Of a stretch of 51,962 bases of DNA, positions 43,581 to 51,962 are shown piece after piece (the first letter of the stretch is position 1; every line of letters starts with the position of its first letter). A program made the position numbers and the translations under genes. The notes beneath the pieces are model-generated. The model did not search any database, had not been told where the DNA came from, and saw only the letters and a list, made by a program, of their open reading frames with translations. This DNA is from Syntrophomonadaceae bacterium (GTDB taxonomy: Bacteria > Bacillota > Dethiobacteria > DTU022), in assembly GCA_007121075.1 (NCBI GenBank), contig SKMK01000055.1, positions 1 to 51,962 on the forward strand. Reading direction: 5' to 3'.

Positions 43581-44492
43581 CTATATTTGTCCGGCAAACC
43601 TATCCATGGTAAAATCTCTCAACCTCATCGCCGCCCCGCCGAGAACCCTGGTCCGGTGGTAGACGAGGTAAAGTTTGCGCTTCAAATCGATGTTGCGGAC
43701 GGGAAATACTTCCACCGCCCCAGTAGAAACCAGCTCCCGGACAGAAAGCTTTGAGATCACCGCCACACCGAGCCCTTCTCTGACCGCCTGCTTGATCCCT
43801 TCCAGGTTGTTGATATAGGTTGCGCCCGGTAAAGATCCGATATCGAAATCGCTTTCCGAAAGTTTCTTTTCCAGAAGCTGCCGGGTTGCCGAACCCTTTT
43901 CCCGCATCAGCAAGTGGTAATTTAGCATATGTTCCACCGGCACGCCCTCTTCATAACCAGGTTTCGGGATCAGGCCGGGGCGGGCGCAAAGAACCAGTTC
44001 ATCATCAGCCAGCTCCACATAGGTTAACTTTTCGTCTTCTTTAACCAGCCCCACCAGGCCAAGGTCATAACTGTAATTGAGGACCCCTTCCAGGACGGCG
44101 CTGGTGTCGAGAATACTGACATTAAACTCAATCGCCTGGGATATTTTTTTAAAATCGGCCAGCAGTGAGGGAAGCAGGTAGGTGCCGGGAACCGTACTGG
44201 CCCCGATAAAGACCAGGCCGGTGGCCTGCTCTCTTTGGCCGGATAATTTTTCCCGGCATTCATCCTGGAGGTTGATGATGGAGTAGGCATAATCGAGAAA
44301 AATGCGGCCAGCTTCAGTGAGAACCGGCTCGCGAGCCTTGGAGCGGTCGAATAACAGCACACCCAACTCTTCCTCCAGGGCCTTGATCCGCACGCTAACC
44401 GAAGGCTGGCTGATAAACATCTTTTCCGCAGCCTCAGAAAAGCTTTTTAAGGAAGCAACATTGACAAAAGCCCTGATCTGTTCAAGGTCCAT
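43581..44492 (-). CDS. LysR family regulator of the selenium-metabolism cluster
   Basis: A 303-residue LysR-type regulator. The N-terminal helix-turn-helix reads FVNVASLKSFSEAAEKMFISQPSVSVRIKALEEELG; the rest is a periplasmic-binding-like effector domain. It is divergent from yedE, with a 214-base intergenic region, the arrangement seen for the selenium-associated LysR regulators of Clostridia. Regulation of the divergent genes is inferred from position. Confidence 0.9.
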   Translation of the reverse strand: MDLEQIRAFVNVASLKSFSEAAEKMFISQPSVSVRIKALEEELGVLLFDRSKAREPVLTEAGRIFLDYAYSIINLQDECREKLSGQREQATGLVFIGASTVPGTYLLPSLLADFKKISQAIEFNVSILDTSAVLEGVLNYSYDLGLVGLVKEDEKLTYVELADDELVLCARPGLIPKPGYEEGVPVEHMLNYHLLMREKGSATRQLLEKKLSESDFDIGSLPGATYINNLEGIKQAVREGLGVAVISKLSVRELVSTGAVEVFPVRNIDLKRKLYLVYHRTRVLGGAAMRLRDFTMDRFAGQI

Positions 44493-44706
44493 TGGTTTAC
44501 CTCATTTTTTGTTATGATTTTTCCGTCCAAGGTTATTATACTGATATTATATAAATTCGTCCATTAATAGCCTTCCTTAATGCATTTTCTTAATACTCCG
44601 GCTGCGCTGTATTAGGAATCAGTATTTAACGGGTATATAATCATTTTAATATAATTAATGCGGCATATTCTTATAACTCATGCATATTATTACAAGGAGG
44701 TTTGTT

Positions 44707-45789
44707 ATGCGAGATCGTCTATCTATTATTGTCGCCGGCGCAGTAGTGGGTTTGCTGGCAGTTGTCCTGGTTTTGCAGGGCAACCCGGCCAATATGGGCT
44801 TTTGCATCGCCTGTTTTGTCCGCGATATTTCCGGAGGGCTCGGCCTGCACCGGGCCGGAGTGGTGCAGTACTTAAGGCCGGAAATCATGAGCCTGGTCCT
44901 GGGCGCTTTTGTTACGGCCATGTATGTTCGTGAATTTAAATCCACGGGGGGCTCAAGTCCTATCCTTCGTTTCGTTCTGGGCATGCTGATGATGGCTGGA
45001 GCCCTAATTTTCCTGGGCTGTCCCCTGCGCATGGTTTTACGGTTGGCCGGAGGGGACTGGAACGCCCTGGTGGCTATGCCTGGTTATGTACTCGGAGTTT
45101 GGCTGGGCGCCCTTTTCCTGAGGAGAGGATACACCCTCGGCCGCAGCCAGGACCAAACGCCGGTCAGCGGCTTTGCCTCACCATTTATCGCAGTGGTGCT
45201 TCTGATCCTGCTATTTACAGCTCCGGCTTTTATCTTTTTCAGCGAAGAAGGCCCCGGTTCCATGGCGGCTCCAATTACCCTTGCTGCGGGGGCAGGGCTG
45301 CTGGTTGGGATCCTGGCCCAGAGAACCCGCCTCTGCACTATGGGAGCAATCAGAGATTTGATCTTGTTTAAAGATTACCACCTTTTCCTCGGTTTCGCGG
45401 CCATTTTCGTAGTAGCCTTGATCGGCAATTTAGTTACCGGGCAATTTGTACCGGGATTTGCCGGACAACCGGTGGCCCACGTTGATCAAACCTGGAATTT
45501 CCTTGGGATGACCGTGGTAGGCCTGGCCGCCGTGCTGGCCGGCGGCTGCCCGATGCGCCAGCTGATCTTGTCCGGCGAAGGGCAGAGCGATGCTTTGATC
45601 ACCGTCTTCGGAATGAGCGGCGGAGCCGCGTTCATGCATAACTTTGGATTGGCCGGCAGCCCGGCCGGAGTATCCCCTGCCGGACAGTGGATCGTGATCC
45701 TTTCGCTGATCCTGCTATTTGTTATCGGTGCCGGCAACATCAGGATGCGCTCTGTTGCCGGAATCAGGCAACAGGCTAAAGCTTCATAA
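44707..45789 (+). CDS. yedE: YedE family selenium-metabolism transporter
   Basis: A 360-residue polytopic membrane protein of the YeeE/YedE family with around nine to ten helices and paired GNPANMGFCIACFVRD and LAQRTRLCTMGAIRD-type motifs, plus VLAGGCPMRQLI. YedE co-occurs with yedF, DUF3343 and SelD-dependent selenium use, where it may import selenium species. ATG behind AGGAGG. A TATAAT box lies at 44636-44641. Substrate not shown. Confidence 0.93.
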   Translation: MRDRLSIIVAGAVVGLLAVVLVLQGNPANMGFCIACFVRDISGGLGLHRAGVVQYLRPEIMSLVLGAFVTAMYVREFKSTGGSSPILRFVLGMLMMAGALIFLGCPLRMVLRLAGGDWNALVAMPGYVLGVWLGALFLRRGYTLGRSQDQTPVSGFASPFIAVVLLILLFTAPAFIFFSEEGPGSMAAPITLAAGAGLLVGILAQRTRLCTMGAIRDLILFKDYHLFLGFAAIFVVALIGNLVTGQFVPGFAGQPVAHVDQTWNFLGMTVVGLAAVLAGGCPMRQLILSGEGQSDALITVFGMSGGAAFMHNFGLAGSPAGVSPAGQWIVILSLILLFVIGAGNIRMRSVAGIRQQAKAS

Positions 45790-45864
45790 TTTCAGGGCTG
45801 TTTTTTACTGGTTTGACTAAGCTTTCAAATGCTGTAAAATATAACTGTTATGGGAGGCTAAACT

Positions 45865-46083
45865 ATGCCTGAAGTAGTAGATTGCCGCGGCCTATCATGC
45901 CCCGAGCCGGTAATGCTGGCCCGCCAGGCCATGCAGGAAGCGCACGAAGACATGGTAACGGTAATGGTAAGCAACGCCGTGGCCAAAGATAATGTTACCC
46001 GTACGGCAAAAGCAATGGGCTGGCAGGTAACGATTGAAGAAGAAGGCGAAGATTTTAAGCTGATGCTGATGATGAACAGATAG
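45865..46083 (+). CDS. TusA/SirA-like sulfur-carrier protein
   Basis: A 72-residue TusA-like protein with the family motif CRGLSCPEPVMLARQAM; the Cys in CPEP is the persulfide or selenide carrier. Small size and position match the first domain of YedF, encoded at 47822. GGGAGG precedes the ATG. Presumably a sulfur or selenium relay for this cluster. Confidence 0.92.
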   Translation: MPEVVDCRGLSCPEPVMLARQAMQEAHEDMVTVMVSNAVAKDNVTRTAKAMGWQVTIEEEGEDFKLMLMMNR

Positions 46084-46240
46084 ATTAAATCATAAACTAA
46101 AGCAGGGCGGCTATTACAAGTATTGATGCTCTTAAAGGCTGCTTAAGCACCATGGAAACTTTAGCCATTAAGCCAGGCTCATCTAAAACGTTTATACATA
46201 AATAGCTGCCCCTTACTGAAAGATCCTGAAAGGAGCTTAA

Positions 46241-46531
46241 ATGGCTTCCAGCTGTTATATAACATTTCCCACCATCTTTTATGCTATCCGGGCTGAAAGT
46301 ATTCTTAAAGACCAGCCTTATTCATTTAAGATGGTCCCCGTCCCGCGCAGCCTCAGTTCAAGCTGCGGAACCGCCCTGCGCTGCGGGTGCCAGGATATAT
46401 TGTCGATCAAGGATTTGTTGCTGCAAAACGATCTTGAGCTTGAAGGCTTTTACAGGCTGGAAGAAGAAGGCTTAAAATCACCGACCGTAACTCCTTTAAA
46501 CTTAAATGAACGGAAGGTGGACGAGCAATGA
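46241..46531 (+). CDS. DUF3343 family protein
   Basis: A 96-residue protein with YITFPTIFYAIRAESILKD, FKMVPVPRSLSSSCGTALRC, the DUF3343 pattern (conserved PVPR.LSSSCG with Cys). DUF3343 is linked to selenium or sulfur metabolism by co-occurrence. GAAAGGAG precedes the ATG. Its stop overlaps the start of the desulfurase-like gene (ATGA). Confidence 0.92.
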   Translation: MASSCYITFPTIFYAIRAESILKDQPYSFKMVPVPRSLSSSCGTALRCGCQDILSIKDLLLQNDLELEGFYRLEEEGLKSPTVTPLNLNERKVDEQ

Positions 46532-47697
46532 GCAAAAACCTCAATTTATATTTTGATAACGCCGCCACTTCCTGGCCAAAACCGGAAGCCGTTTATCGCG
46601 CACCTGAAACCCAGATGAGGGAAGCCAGCGGCAATCCCGGCCGTTCAGGACACACCCGCACCCTGGAGTCAGACCGCCTGCTTTACAAAACCAGGGAAAC
46701 CCTGGGCCGGCTGTTTAACATCAGCGATCCTTCCCGGGTGGTGTTTGCTTATAACGGTACCGATGCTCTGAATATCGCCCTGAAAGGCTTTCTTGAAAAA
46801 GGAGACCATGTTCTCTACACGGCCATGGAACACAACTCTGTCCTGCGCCCGCTGGGACGTTTGCGCCGCGATGGCCTGATTGACACAACCATGATTCCCT
46901 GTTCGGAAACCGGCTATCCCGACCTTGATTACCTGGAAACGGCTTACCATCCCAACACCACCCTCCTGGTTGTTAATCATGCCTCCAATGTAACAGGCAC
47001 GATAGCACCCTTACCGGAGATAATTAAATCCGCCCACAACAGGAGGGTTAAAGTACTGGTTGATGCGGCCCAGACGGCCGGAGTCATACCCATCGATGTC
47101 CAAAAAGAGGCCATCGACATGCTGGCCTTTACGGGCCACAAAGGCTTGCTCGGACCTACCGGCACCGGGGGCTTATATGTAAGCCCGGATATTGACTTAA
47201 AACCCCTTCGGGAAGGAGGAACGGGCAGCCAGTCTGAATCGGACGTCCACCCCGAATCAATGCCCGAAAGGCTTGAAGCAGGAACGCTGAACAGCGCCGG
47301 GCTGGCCGGCCTGCTCGAAGGTGTTAATTTCATCCTGGAACAGGGGTTTGAACAGACCCGGAAGAAGGAAGAAGAATTAAGGGATTATCTTTGGAACAAC
47401 CTCCGCAGCATTAACGGAATTACTCTTTACGGCCCGGAAACTTCCCCCGGCCGCACTGTAGCCGTAGTTTCCCTTACGGTCGAAGGAGCCGACTGCGGGG
47501 AAGTCGGTTATATCCTGGAGAGCAGTTACGGCATTCTCTGCCGGACCGGACTCCACTGTGCACCCCTGGCCCACCAGGCTATCGGCACTCATCCCGAAGG
47601 GACGGTCCGCCTCAGCCCGGGCTTTTTCACCACCAAAAAAGATATTGACTTCCTGATCCAGGCTCTTGTAGAAATTGTTCAGCTGGCTTCCGGTTAA
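46528..47697 (+). CDS. Cysteine desulfurase family PLP enzyme
   Basis: A 389-residue class V aminotransferase of the cysteine desulfurase/selenocysteine lyase group. DNAATSWPKPEAV at the N-terminus, the PLP lysine in FTGHKGLLGPTGTGGLYV, and the active-site Cys in CRTGLHCAPLAH near the C-terminus. It probably frees sulfur or selenium for the TusA-like carriers. The start overlaps the DUF3343 stop, indicating translational coupling. Confidence 0.93.
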   Translation: MSKNLNLYFDNAATSWPKPEAVYRAPETQMREASGNPGRSGHTRTLESDRLLYKTRETLGRLFNISDPSRVVFAYNGTDALNIALKGFLEKGDHVLYTAMEHNSVLRPLGRLRRDGLIDTTMIPCSETGYPDLDYLETAYHPNTTLLVVNHASNVTGTIAPLPEIIKSAHNRRVKVLVDAAQTAGVIPIDVQKEAIDMLAFTGHKGLLGPTGTGGLYVSPDIDLKPLREGGTGSQSESDVHPESMPERLEAGTLNSAGLAGLLEGVNFILEQGFEQTRKKEEELRDYLWNNLRSINGITLYGPETSPGRTVAVVSLTVEGADCGEVGYILESSYGILCRTGLHCAPLAHQAIGTHPEGTVRLSPGFFTTKKDIDFLIQALVEIVQLASG

Positions 47698-47821
47698 ATA
47701 AAGATAGGCGGACGCAAAACATTTTTTGATGGCTTGAATAATTGATCAAAGTTTACGCCGGATCAAAAAAACACCGGCATGGTAAAATGGAAATAACAAT
47801 TTACATGGGGTGAGTATAATA

Positions 47822-48442
47822 ATGAAAGAAATTGACTGCCGGGGGCTGGATTGTCCTGAACCGGTGCTTAAAACCAAGAGCGCCCTGGAAGAATGCCCGG
47901 CGGGAACCTTAAAAATTACCGTTGATAACCAGGTTGCCCGCGATAATATTCTTCGTTTTTTGCAAAACAAAAACCTAAATCCAGAATGGCAGGAAAGTGA
48001 AGGCAACTATAACATAACTGCAGACCTGAGTGTGCTTGAACCCGGAGCCAAAACTGCCGGGGCCATTGAAGAAGCAACCGGGCCGGTTGAAGACCGGCAC
48101 CTAAAAGGCCGGCCGGTGCTGTTTATATCAACCGATCAGATCGGAACAGGAAACAGCGAGCTGGGCCTGCTGCTGATGAGAAATTTCATCTATACCTTGA
48201 CTAAACGGGACGAACTTCCGGAAGCTGTAATATTTATGAATGCGGGGATTAAGCTTAGTGTCGAAGGCTCGCCGGTTCTGGAAGAGCTTCGGGAGCTTGA
48301 AAACAACGGAGTTAAGATTTTGGTTTGCGGCACCTGCCTGGACTATTACGGGCTAAAAGAACAGCACCAGCTTGGTGAGGTCAGCAATATGTACGATATA
48401 GCTGAATTGCTGATGATTTCTGCGCGGGTGGTTACGATCTAG
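47822..48442 (+). CDS. yedF: YedF family selenium-metabolism protein
   Basis: A 206-residue protein: an N-terminal TusA domain (CRGLDCPEPVLKTKSALEE) joined to a DsrE-like domain (LFISTDQIGTGNSELGLLLMRNFI, MNAGIKLSVEGSPVLEELRELE, CGTCLDYYG). This two-domain layout defines YedF, a marker of selenium use. The ATG at 47822 follows GGGGTGAG. It closes the cluster. Confidence 0.94.
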   Translation: MKEIDCRGLDCPEPVLKTKSALEECPAGTLKITVDNQVARDNILRFLQNKNLNPEWQESEGNYNITADLSVLEPGAKTAGAIEEATGPVEDRHLKGRPVLFISTDQIGTGNSELGLLLMRNFIYTLTKRDELPEAVIFMNAGIKLSVEGSPVLEELRELENNGVKILVCGTCLDYYGLKEQHQLGEVSNMYDIAELLMISARVVTI

Positions 48443-48443
48443 T

Positions 48444-48710
48444 CTATTCGAGCTGATTTAACTGTTCGATTAAACTGGAGATATCCACTTCACCGGATAA
48501 AACCAGATAGAGACTAACTGATAAATTTAAAAGCGACATACCAAAGCCCAAACTGTTTAAAAAAATGCCAGCCCTGGCCATGTCGTTTTTTAGGTTTCCG
48601 TAACTGACAATCCCAAGGACCAAACCGGCCACGGCAAGCATTAGACCGATAAACGGGATAATCCACAGTATAAGCATAACAATACCTATCTTAACAGAAT
48701 TCCTGGCCAT
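48444..48710 (-). CDS. Small two-to-three-helix membrane protein (DUF4190-like)
   Basis: An 88-residue hydrophobic protein: helix (about 9-32) with IVMLILWIIPFIGLMLAVAGLVLGIVSYG, then a second helix (about 44-70). The LGIVSYGNLKNDMARAGIFLNSLG stretch resembles DUF4190 proteins. AGG precedes the ATG. It converges on yedF. Function unknown. Confidence 0.7.
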   Translation of the reverse strand: MARNSVKIGIVMLILWIIPFIGLMLAVAGLVLGIVSYGNLKNDMARAGIFLNSLGFGMSLLNLSVSLYLVLSGEVDISSLIEQLNQLE

Positions 48711-48955
48711 TTAACCTGATCTCGCCTCTTATTTAGTGCTGGATAAAATCATACCACAGCTCAGCTTTCCCATCAACTGGAAGGGTTTAAGGCTTAATTG
48801 CATAATACCGGCCAAAATGTTATATTTATTTTGGTATTTTATTATAAACCACATATTTAAGCTGGGGCTTTCTTTTTTGTACGTTATATGCCGAACTTAG
48901 TTTATTCTTGTTTTCCTGTCATTAAATAAAAACCACAACAGTGGAGGCAGACTAA

Positions 48956-49831
48956 ATGGTAACAGCAATCCTGGAAGGAAGAGAAATCAGTCGGAATAAG
49001 GCCATCATCCTGGTTTTGATAGCTGCGGTGCTGTGGAGCACCAGCGGGCTTTTTATCAAAATCATTGACCTCAACCCTTTTACTATCGCCGGTTCCCGGG
49101 GGTTTATCGCTGCTTTAATGTTGCTGGCCCTGATGAATAAAAGGCTCAGCTTTAACTGGTCTCTTCCCCAGGTTGCAGGCGGCTTTTGTTATGCTGGAGC
49201 CATGATTACATTCGTGGTCGCAACAGTTATGACTACGGCGGCAAACGCTATTTTGCTCCAGTATACCATGCCTGTTTTCACCGCCTTGTTCGGCCTGTGG
49301 CTACTAAAAGAAAAAGTGACCCGCTTTGACTGGGGAGTAATTATCATCGTCGTGGGCGGCATGGCTCTTTTTTTCCTGGACGAACTTACTTTAGACGGCC
49401 TGTGGGGAAATTTCATCGCCATTTTAAGTGCCGTTTTCTTTGCCTTCCTGATCATCTTTATGCGGATGCAAAAGAGCGGTTCCCCCGTTGAAACAGTTAT
49501 CCTCGGTAATATGATCACCTTCGCTGTATGCCTGCCTTTTATTATCCAGGAGCCTCCAACCACCACCAGCCTTCTGCCCCTATCCTACCTTGGAATTTTT
49601 CAACTGGGGCTGCCTTTTTTACTCTATTCAACCGCAATTAAATATATTACCGCTATTGATGCGGTGCTGATTCAAACCATAGAACCGGTGCTCAACCCGA
49701 TCTGGGTTTTCCTGGTTATCGGTGAAGAGCCAGGATCCTGGGCTATTCTAGGCGGAGCCGTGGTATTAATAACGGTAACTATCCGCAATATCTATACTGG
49801 TAGAAAAGCACCTAAAAGAGTGCCTGTATAA
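48956..49831 (+). CDS. EamA/DMT family transporter
   Basis: A 291-residue drug/metabolite transporter with ten predicted helices in two EamA repeats: AAVLWSTSGLFIKIIDLNPFTIAGSRGFIAAL opens the first, and VILIQTIEPVLNPIWVFLVIGEEP-like sequence (AVLIQTIEPVLNPIWVFLVIGE) the second. GTGGAGG precedes the ATG. Substrate unknown; such proteins export amino acids or metabolites. Confidence 0.93.
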   Translation: MVTAILEGREISRNKAIILVLIAAVLWSTSGLFIKIIDLNPFTIAGSRGFIAALMLLALMNKRLSFNWSLPQVAGGFCYAGAMITFVVATVMTTAANAILLQYTMPVFTALFGLWLLKEKVTRFDWGVIIIVVGGMALFFLDELTLDGLWGNFIAILSAVFFAFLIIFMRMQKSGSPVETVILGNMITFAVCLPFIIQEPPTTTSLLPLSYLGIFQLGLPFLLYSTAIKYITAIDAVLIQTIEPVLNPIWVFLVIGEEPGSWAILGGAVVLITVTIRNIYTGRKAPKRVPV

Positions 49832-49970
49832 GCAGTCCATGTATATATCGCATTATGATTGAGCTGCGAAAAAAGCCGAATTAATCCCTCTACAGGCTGA
49901 AAGCATACTGCCTGGTAAGAAAATTAAATATACAGAAATGAAATCAGCTCACAGTAATTCAATTATTTTA

Positions 49971-50001
49971 AAAGCCCGGTTTTTTATTTTAACCGGGCTT
50001 T
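49971..50001. terminator. Bidirectional terminator
   Basis: AAAGCCCGGTT pairs with AACCGGGCTTT around a nine-base loop, between the converging EamA and SNF-transporter genes. On the minus strand it is followed by TTTTAAAATAATT, so it best serves the symporter gene. Confidence 0.9.
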
Positions 50002-50039
50002 AGTACTGCTCTTTTACTTTACTTTAACTATGGGGCTGT

Positions 50040-51404
50040 TTAGCCACCAAATGTATCGATCAAACCAGCGATCAACACTACGATAATGGCCAGCGGAACG
50101 AGATACTTAATTAAGAAACCATACCAGTCGCCAATCCGGATTGCTCCCGGAGGGTCATTGGCGAATTCCTGGGCTTTCTTAGCCTGCCATACATACCCGA
50201 CAAAGATAGCCGTTAACAAACCGCCGATAGGTAGGAAGAGGGCATTGGCAAACCAGTCATAGGTATCCAAAACGTCCATGCCCAGGAAACTGAAACCGCC
50301 TAATACATTGTATCCGAGAGAGGGCGGAATACCAACAAGGAAAATGATAACCCCCATCAGGACAGCTGCCCTGGAGCGGGTCCAGCCTTTTTCGTCTACC
50401 AGCCAGGCTGTAACCACCTCAAGCAGGGAAATAGCTGATGTTAAAGCGGCAACTGAAAGGAGCACAAAGAAAAGGAACCCGAATAAACTTCCGGCCGGCA
50501 GTTCGGCAAAAACCGCGGGCAGAGTGATAAAGGTCAAACCGGGGCCTGCAGCGGGCTCAAATCCAAGGGCAAAAACTGCCGGGAAAATTGCAAAGCCGGC
50601 GATAATGGCGATACCGGTGTCGAGTCCAACGACCCAGCCACCGTTATCCCCGATAGTAGTTTCTCTACTCAGGTAACTACCGTAGGTGAGGATGGCGCCC
50701 ATACCAAGGCTCAGGGTGAAGAAACTCTGGGCAATGGCATCGAGGAAGGTCCTGCCGGTGACCTCTGAAAAGTCGGGGCTCAGATAAAAGGCGAGTCCGG
50801 CACCGGCACCGGGCAGGGTGACAGACCTGACTACCAGGATCAGCAATAAGATTAAAAGAACCGGCATCAGGATTTTAACCCAGCGCTGAATGCCCTTGAC
50901 AACCCCGGAAGCAATAATACCCACAGTCAGGCCCATGAAAACAAGGTGCCAGATAAGGGGGGTAATAATATTGGGGCCTTCTCCGATATCAACACCAATG
51001 GTGGTGTAAAACAGGTTAGCAAAGTCAATATCAGGATGGAAGCCAGCTATAGCCCTGAAAATATAAGCCAGGGACCAGCCTGCTACAACCGAATAGTAAG
51101 ACAGGATTACAAAACCGGTAAAAACACCCAAAGCCCCAACCAGCCACCAGGGGCTGTTCGGCGCCATGGCCTTAAAAGCCCCCACAGGGTTCTTCTGTGT
51201 CTTTTTACCCAGAGCCATTTCCGTTACCATCATCGGGTAACCAATTATAATAATTGTTATTAAGTAAATGATTATAAAAGCTGCTCCACCATTCATTCCG
51301 ACAATATAAGGGAAACGCCAGATGTTGCCAAGGCCTACAGCCGATCCGGCTGCGGCCAGGATAAAGCCTAGCCTGTTTGTCCAATGTTCACGACTTCCAA
51401 GCAA
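50040..51404 (-). CDS. Sodium-dependent SNF-family transporter
   Basis: A 454-residue neurotransmitter:sodium symporter (LeuT-like fold). WTNRLGFILAAAGSAVGLGNIWRFPYIVGMNGGAAFI is the first-helix signature with the sodium-site residues; eleven or twelve helices follow. Substrates in bacteria are usually amino acids. TTG start with GGAGG eight bases upstream. The gene lies downstream of the rRNA operon in the same direction. Confidence 0.95.
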   Translation of the reverse strand: MLGSREHWTNRLGFILAAAGSAVGLGNIWRFPYIVGMNGGAAFIIIYLITIIIIGYPMMVTEMALGKKTQKNPVGAFKAMAPNSPWWLVGALGVFTGFVILSYYSVVAGWSLAYIFRAIAGFHPDIDFANLFYTTIGVDIGEGPNIITPLIWHLVFMGLTVGIIASGVVKGIQRWVKILMPVLLILLLILVVRSVTLPGAGAGLAFYLSPDFSEVTGRTFLDAIAQSFFTLSLGMGAILTYGSYLSRETTIGDNGGWVVGLDTGIAIIAGFAIFPAVFALGFEPAAGPGLTFITLPAVFAELPAGSLFGFLFFVLLSVAALTSAISLLEVVTAWLVDEKGWTRSRAAVLMGVIIFLVGIPPSLGYNVLGGFSFLGMDVLDTYDWFANALFLPIGGLLTAIFVGYVWQAKKAQEFANDPPGAIRIGDWYGFLIKYLVPLAIIVVLIAGLIDTFGG

Positions 51405-51798
51405 TTTGCATACCTCCTCGTTGAAATAATAAAAACAAAACCAAACCTCGCTTAGCCTGTTGTTTTCACCTCCCTTTCCAAATATGGGTATAACTAATAA
51501 TTAACGTAACTTCTACATTTTTATAATAAACCCTGCTTTGTATTAAGAAATTCTAATATTTTTTAAGCGGCATGATCATCTGCAGGATAATTTGCAAACA
51601 ATAATCATAATGATTTTAACAAAGGCGTTTCCCAAATTTATCTTAACAACTCAACAGAATTATAATTATATATTACCATAATTGTCAACTTATAATCTTT
51701 CTATTTTCAAGATATATTATATTGTGACATATCTAAATTTGATATTTTTTTTACATTATGTCTGCTGGCGAGATTCCCTGTTTTTTACCTAAAACCGT
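51405..51798. other. AT-rich region between SNF transporter and rRNA terminator
   Basis: No protein or RNA gene recognised. Bases 51500-51760 are very AT-rich with long A/T tracts and should hold the promoter for the symporter. A stretch near 51700-51760 has TATATTATATTGTGACATATC-like sequence. Nothing else could be supported. Confidence 0.4.
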
Positions 51799-51840
51799 AG
51801 AAAAAGAACCGTCCCTGGTATTATTGAGGAGACGGTTCTT
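51799..51840 (-). terminator. Terminator of the rRNA operon
   Basis: Minus strand AAGAACCGTC pairs with GACGGTTCTT around a 17-base loop, and the stem is followed by TTTTTCTACGG. It lies directly after the 5S gene. Confidence 0.92.
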
Positions 51841-51851
51841 GAAAATAGTTC

Positions 51852-51962
<111 letters not shown>

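Overview
The window looks like a chromosomal segment of a Gram-positive (Firmicutes, Clostridia-type) anaerobe, probably a syntroph- or Peptococcaceae-like lineage. The case rests on gene content: IreB, YqeG, YajC-Tgt-QueA-RuvBAC, SipW/TasA-type matrix proteins, an LPXTG-like anchor, a Se-metabolism cluster with DUF3343, and an acyl-CoA dehydrogenase/thiolase/DUF35 operon with a sigma-54 promoter. Species cannot be fixed from sequence alone. Non-AUG starts (GTG/TTG with good Shine-Dalgarno sites) are frequent, and several starts below were moved from the longest ORF to the codon that follows the best ribosome binding site.

Region 1 (1-11.3 kb, minus strand) is a type IV pilus locus. A riboswitch-led operon runs pilP-like, a PilQ N-domain-like protein, pilT, pilC, pilM, pilN, pilO, pilB. 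Next comes a second riboswitch-led unit with two paralogous sigma-70 family genes. The first of these is fused to a PilO-like domain in place of sigma region 4. A third riboswitch precedes a prepilin gene cut by the left edge.

Region 2 (11.5-19.3 kb) holds yqeG, an isopropylmalate-dehydrogenase-family gene, a PhzF-family gene and a five-gene acyl-CoA dehydrogenase / two thiolase-fold / two DUF35 operon. Both thiolase-fold proteins lack the canonical catalytic cysteine.

Region 3 (19.3-29.6 kb, minus strand) is a surface-matrix locus: a BTAD regulator with a degenerate GGDEF-like C-terminus, two small related proteins, two SipW-dependent TasA/CalY-like proteins, an LPXTG-like repeat protein, a secreted transglutaminase-fold protein behind two tandem riboswitches, and a receiver domain fused through a very long acidic linker to a SipW-type signal peptidase.

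Region 4 (29.8-43.5 kb, minus strand) is conserved housekeeping: mltG, DUF1292, ruvX, ireB, alaS, an IMPACT/YigZ gene, rarA, yajC, tgt, queA, DUF2905, ruvB, ruvA, ruvC, yebC, and a queT transporter behind a preQ1-I riboswitch.

Region 5 (43.6-52 kb) has a selenium-metabolism cluster (LysR regulator, YedE, TusA-like, DUF3343, cysteine desulfurase-like, YedF), a small membrane protein, an EamA transporter, an SNF-family sodium symporter and the end of an rRNA operon (5S, minus strand).

The unifying feature is six cyclic-di-GMP-I (GEMM-I) riboswitch aptamers between 0.2 and 25.8 kb, all on the minus strand, in front of pili, sigma factors, matrix protein and transglutaminase. With the degenerate GGDEF regulator and a possible MshEN domain on PilB, the left half reads as one c-di-GMP-controlled motile-to-sessile module. 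The sigma-PilO and receiver-SipW fusions are the most novel-looking parts.
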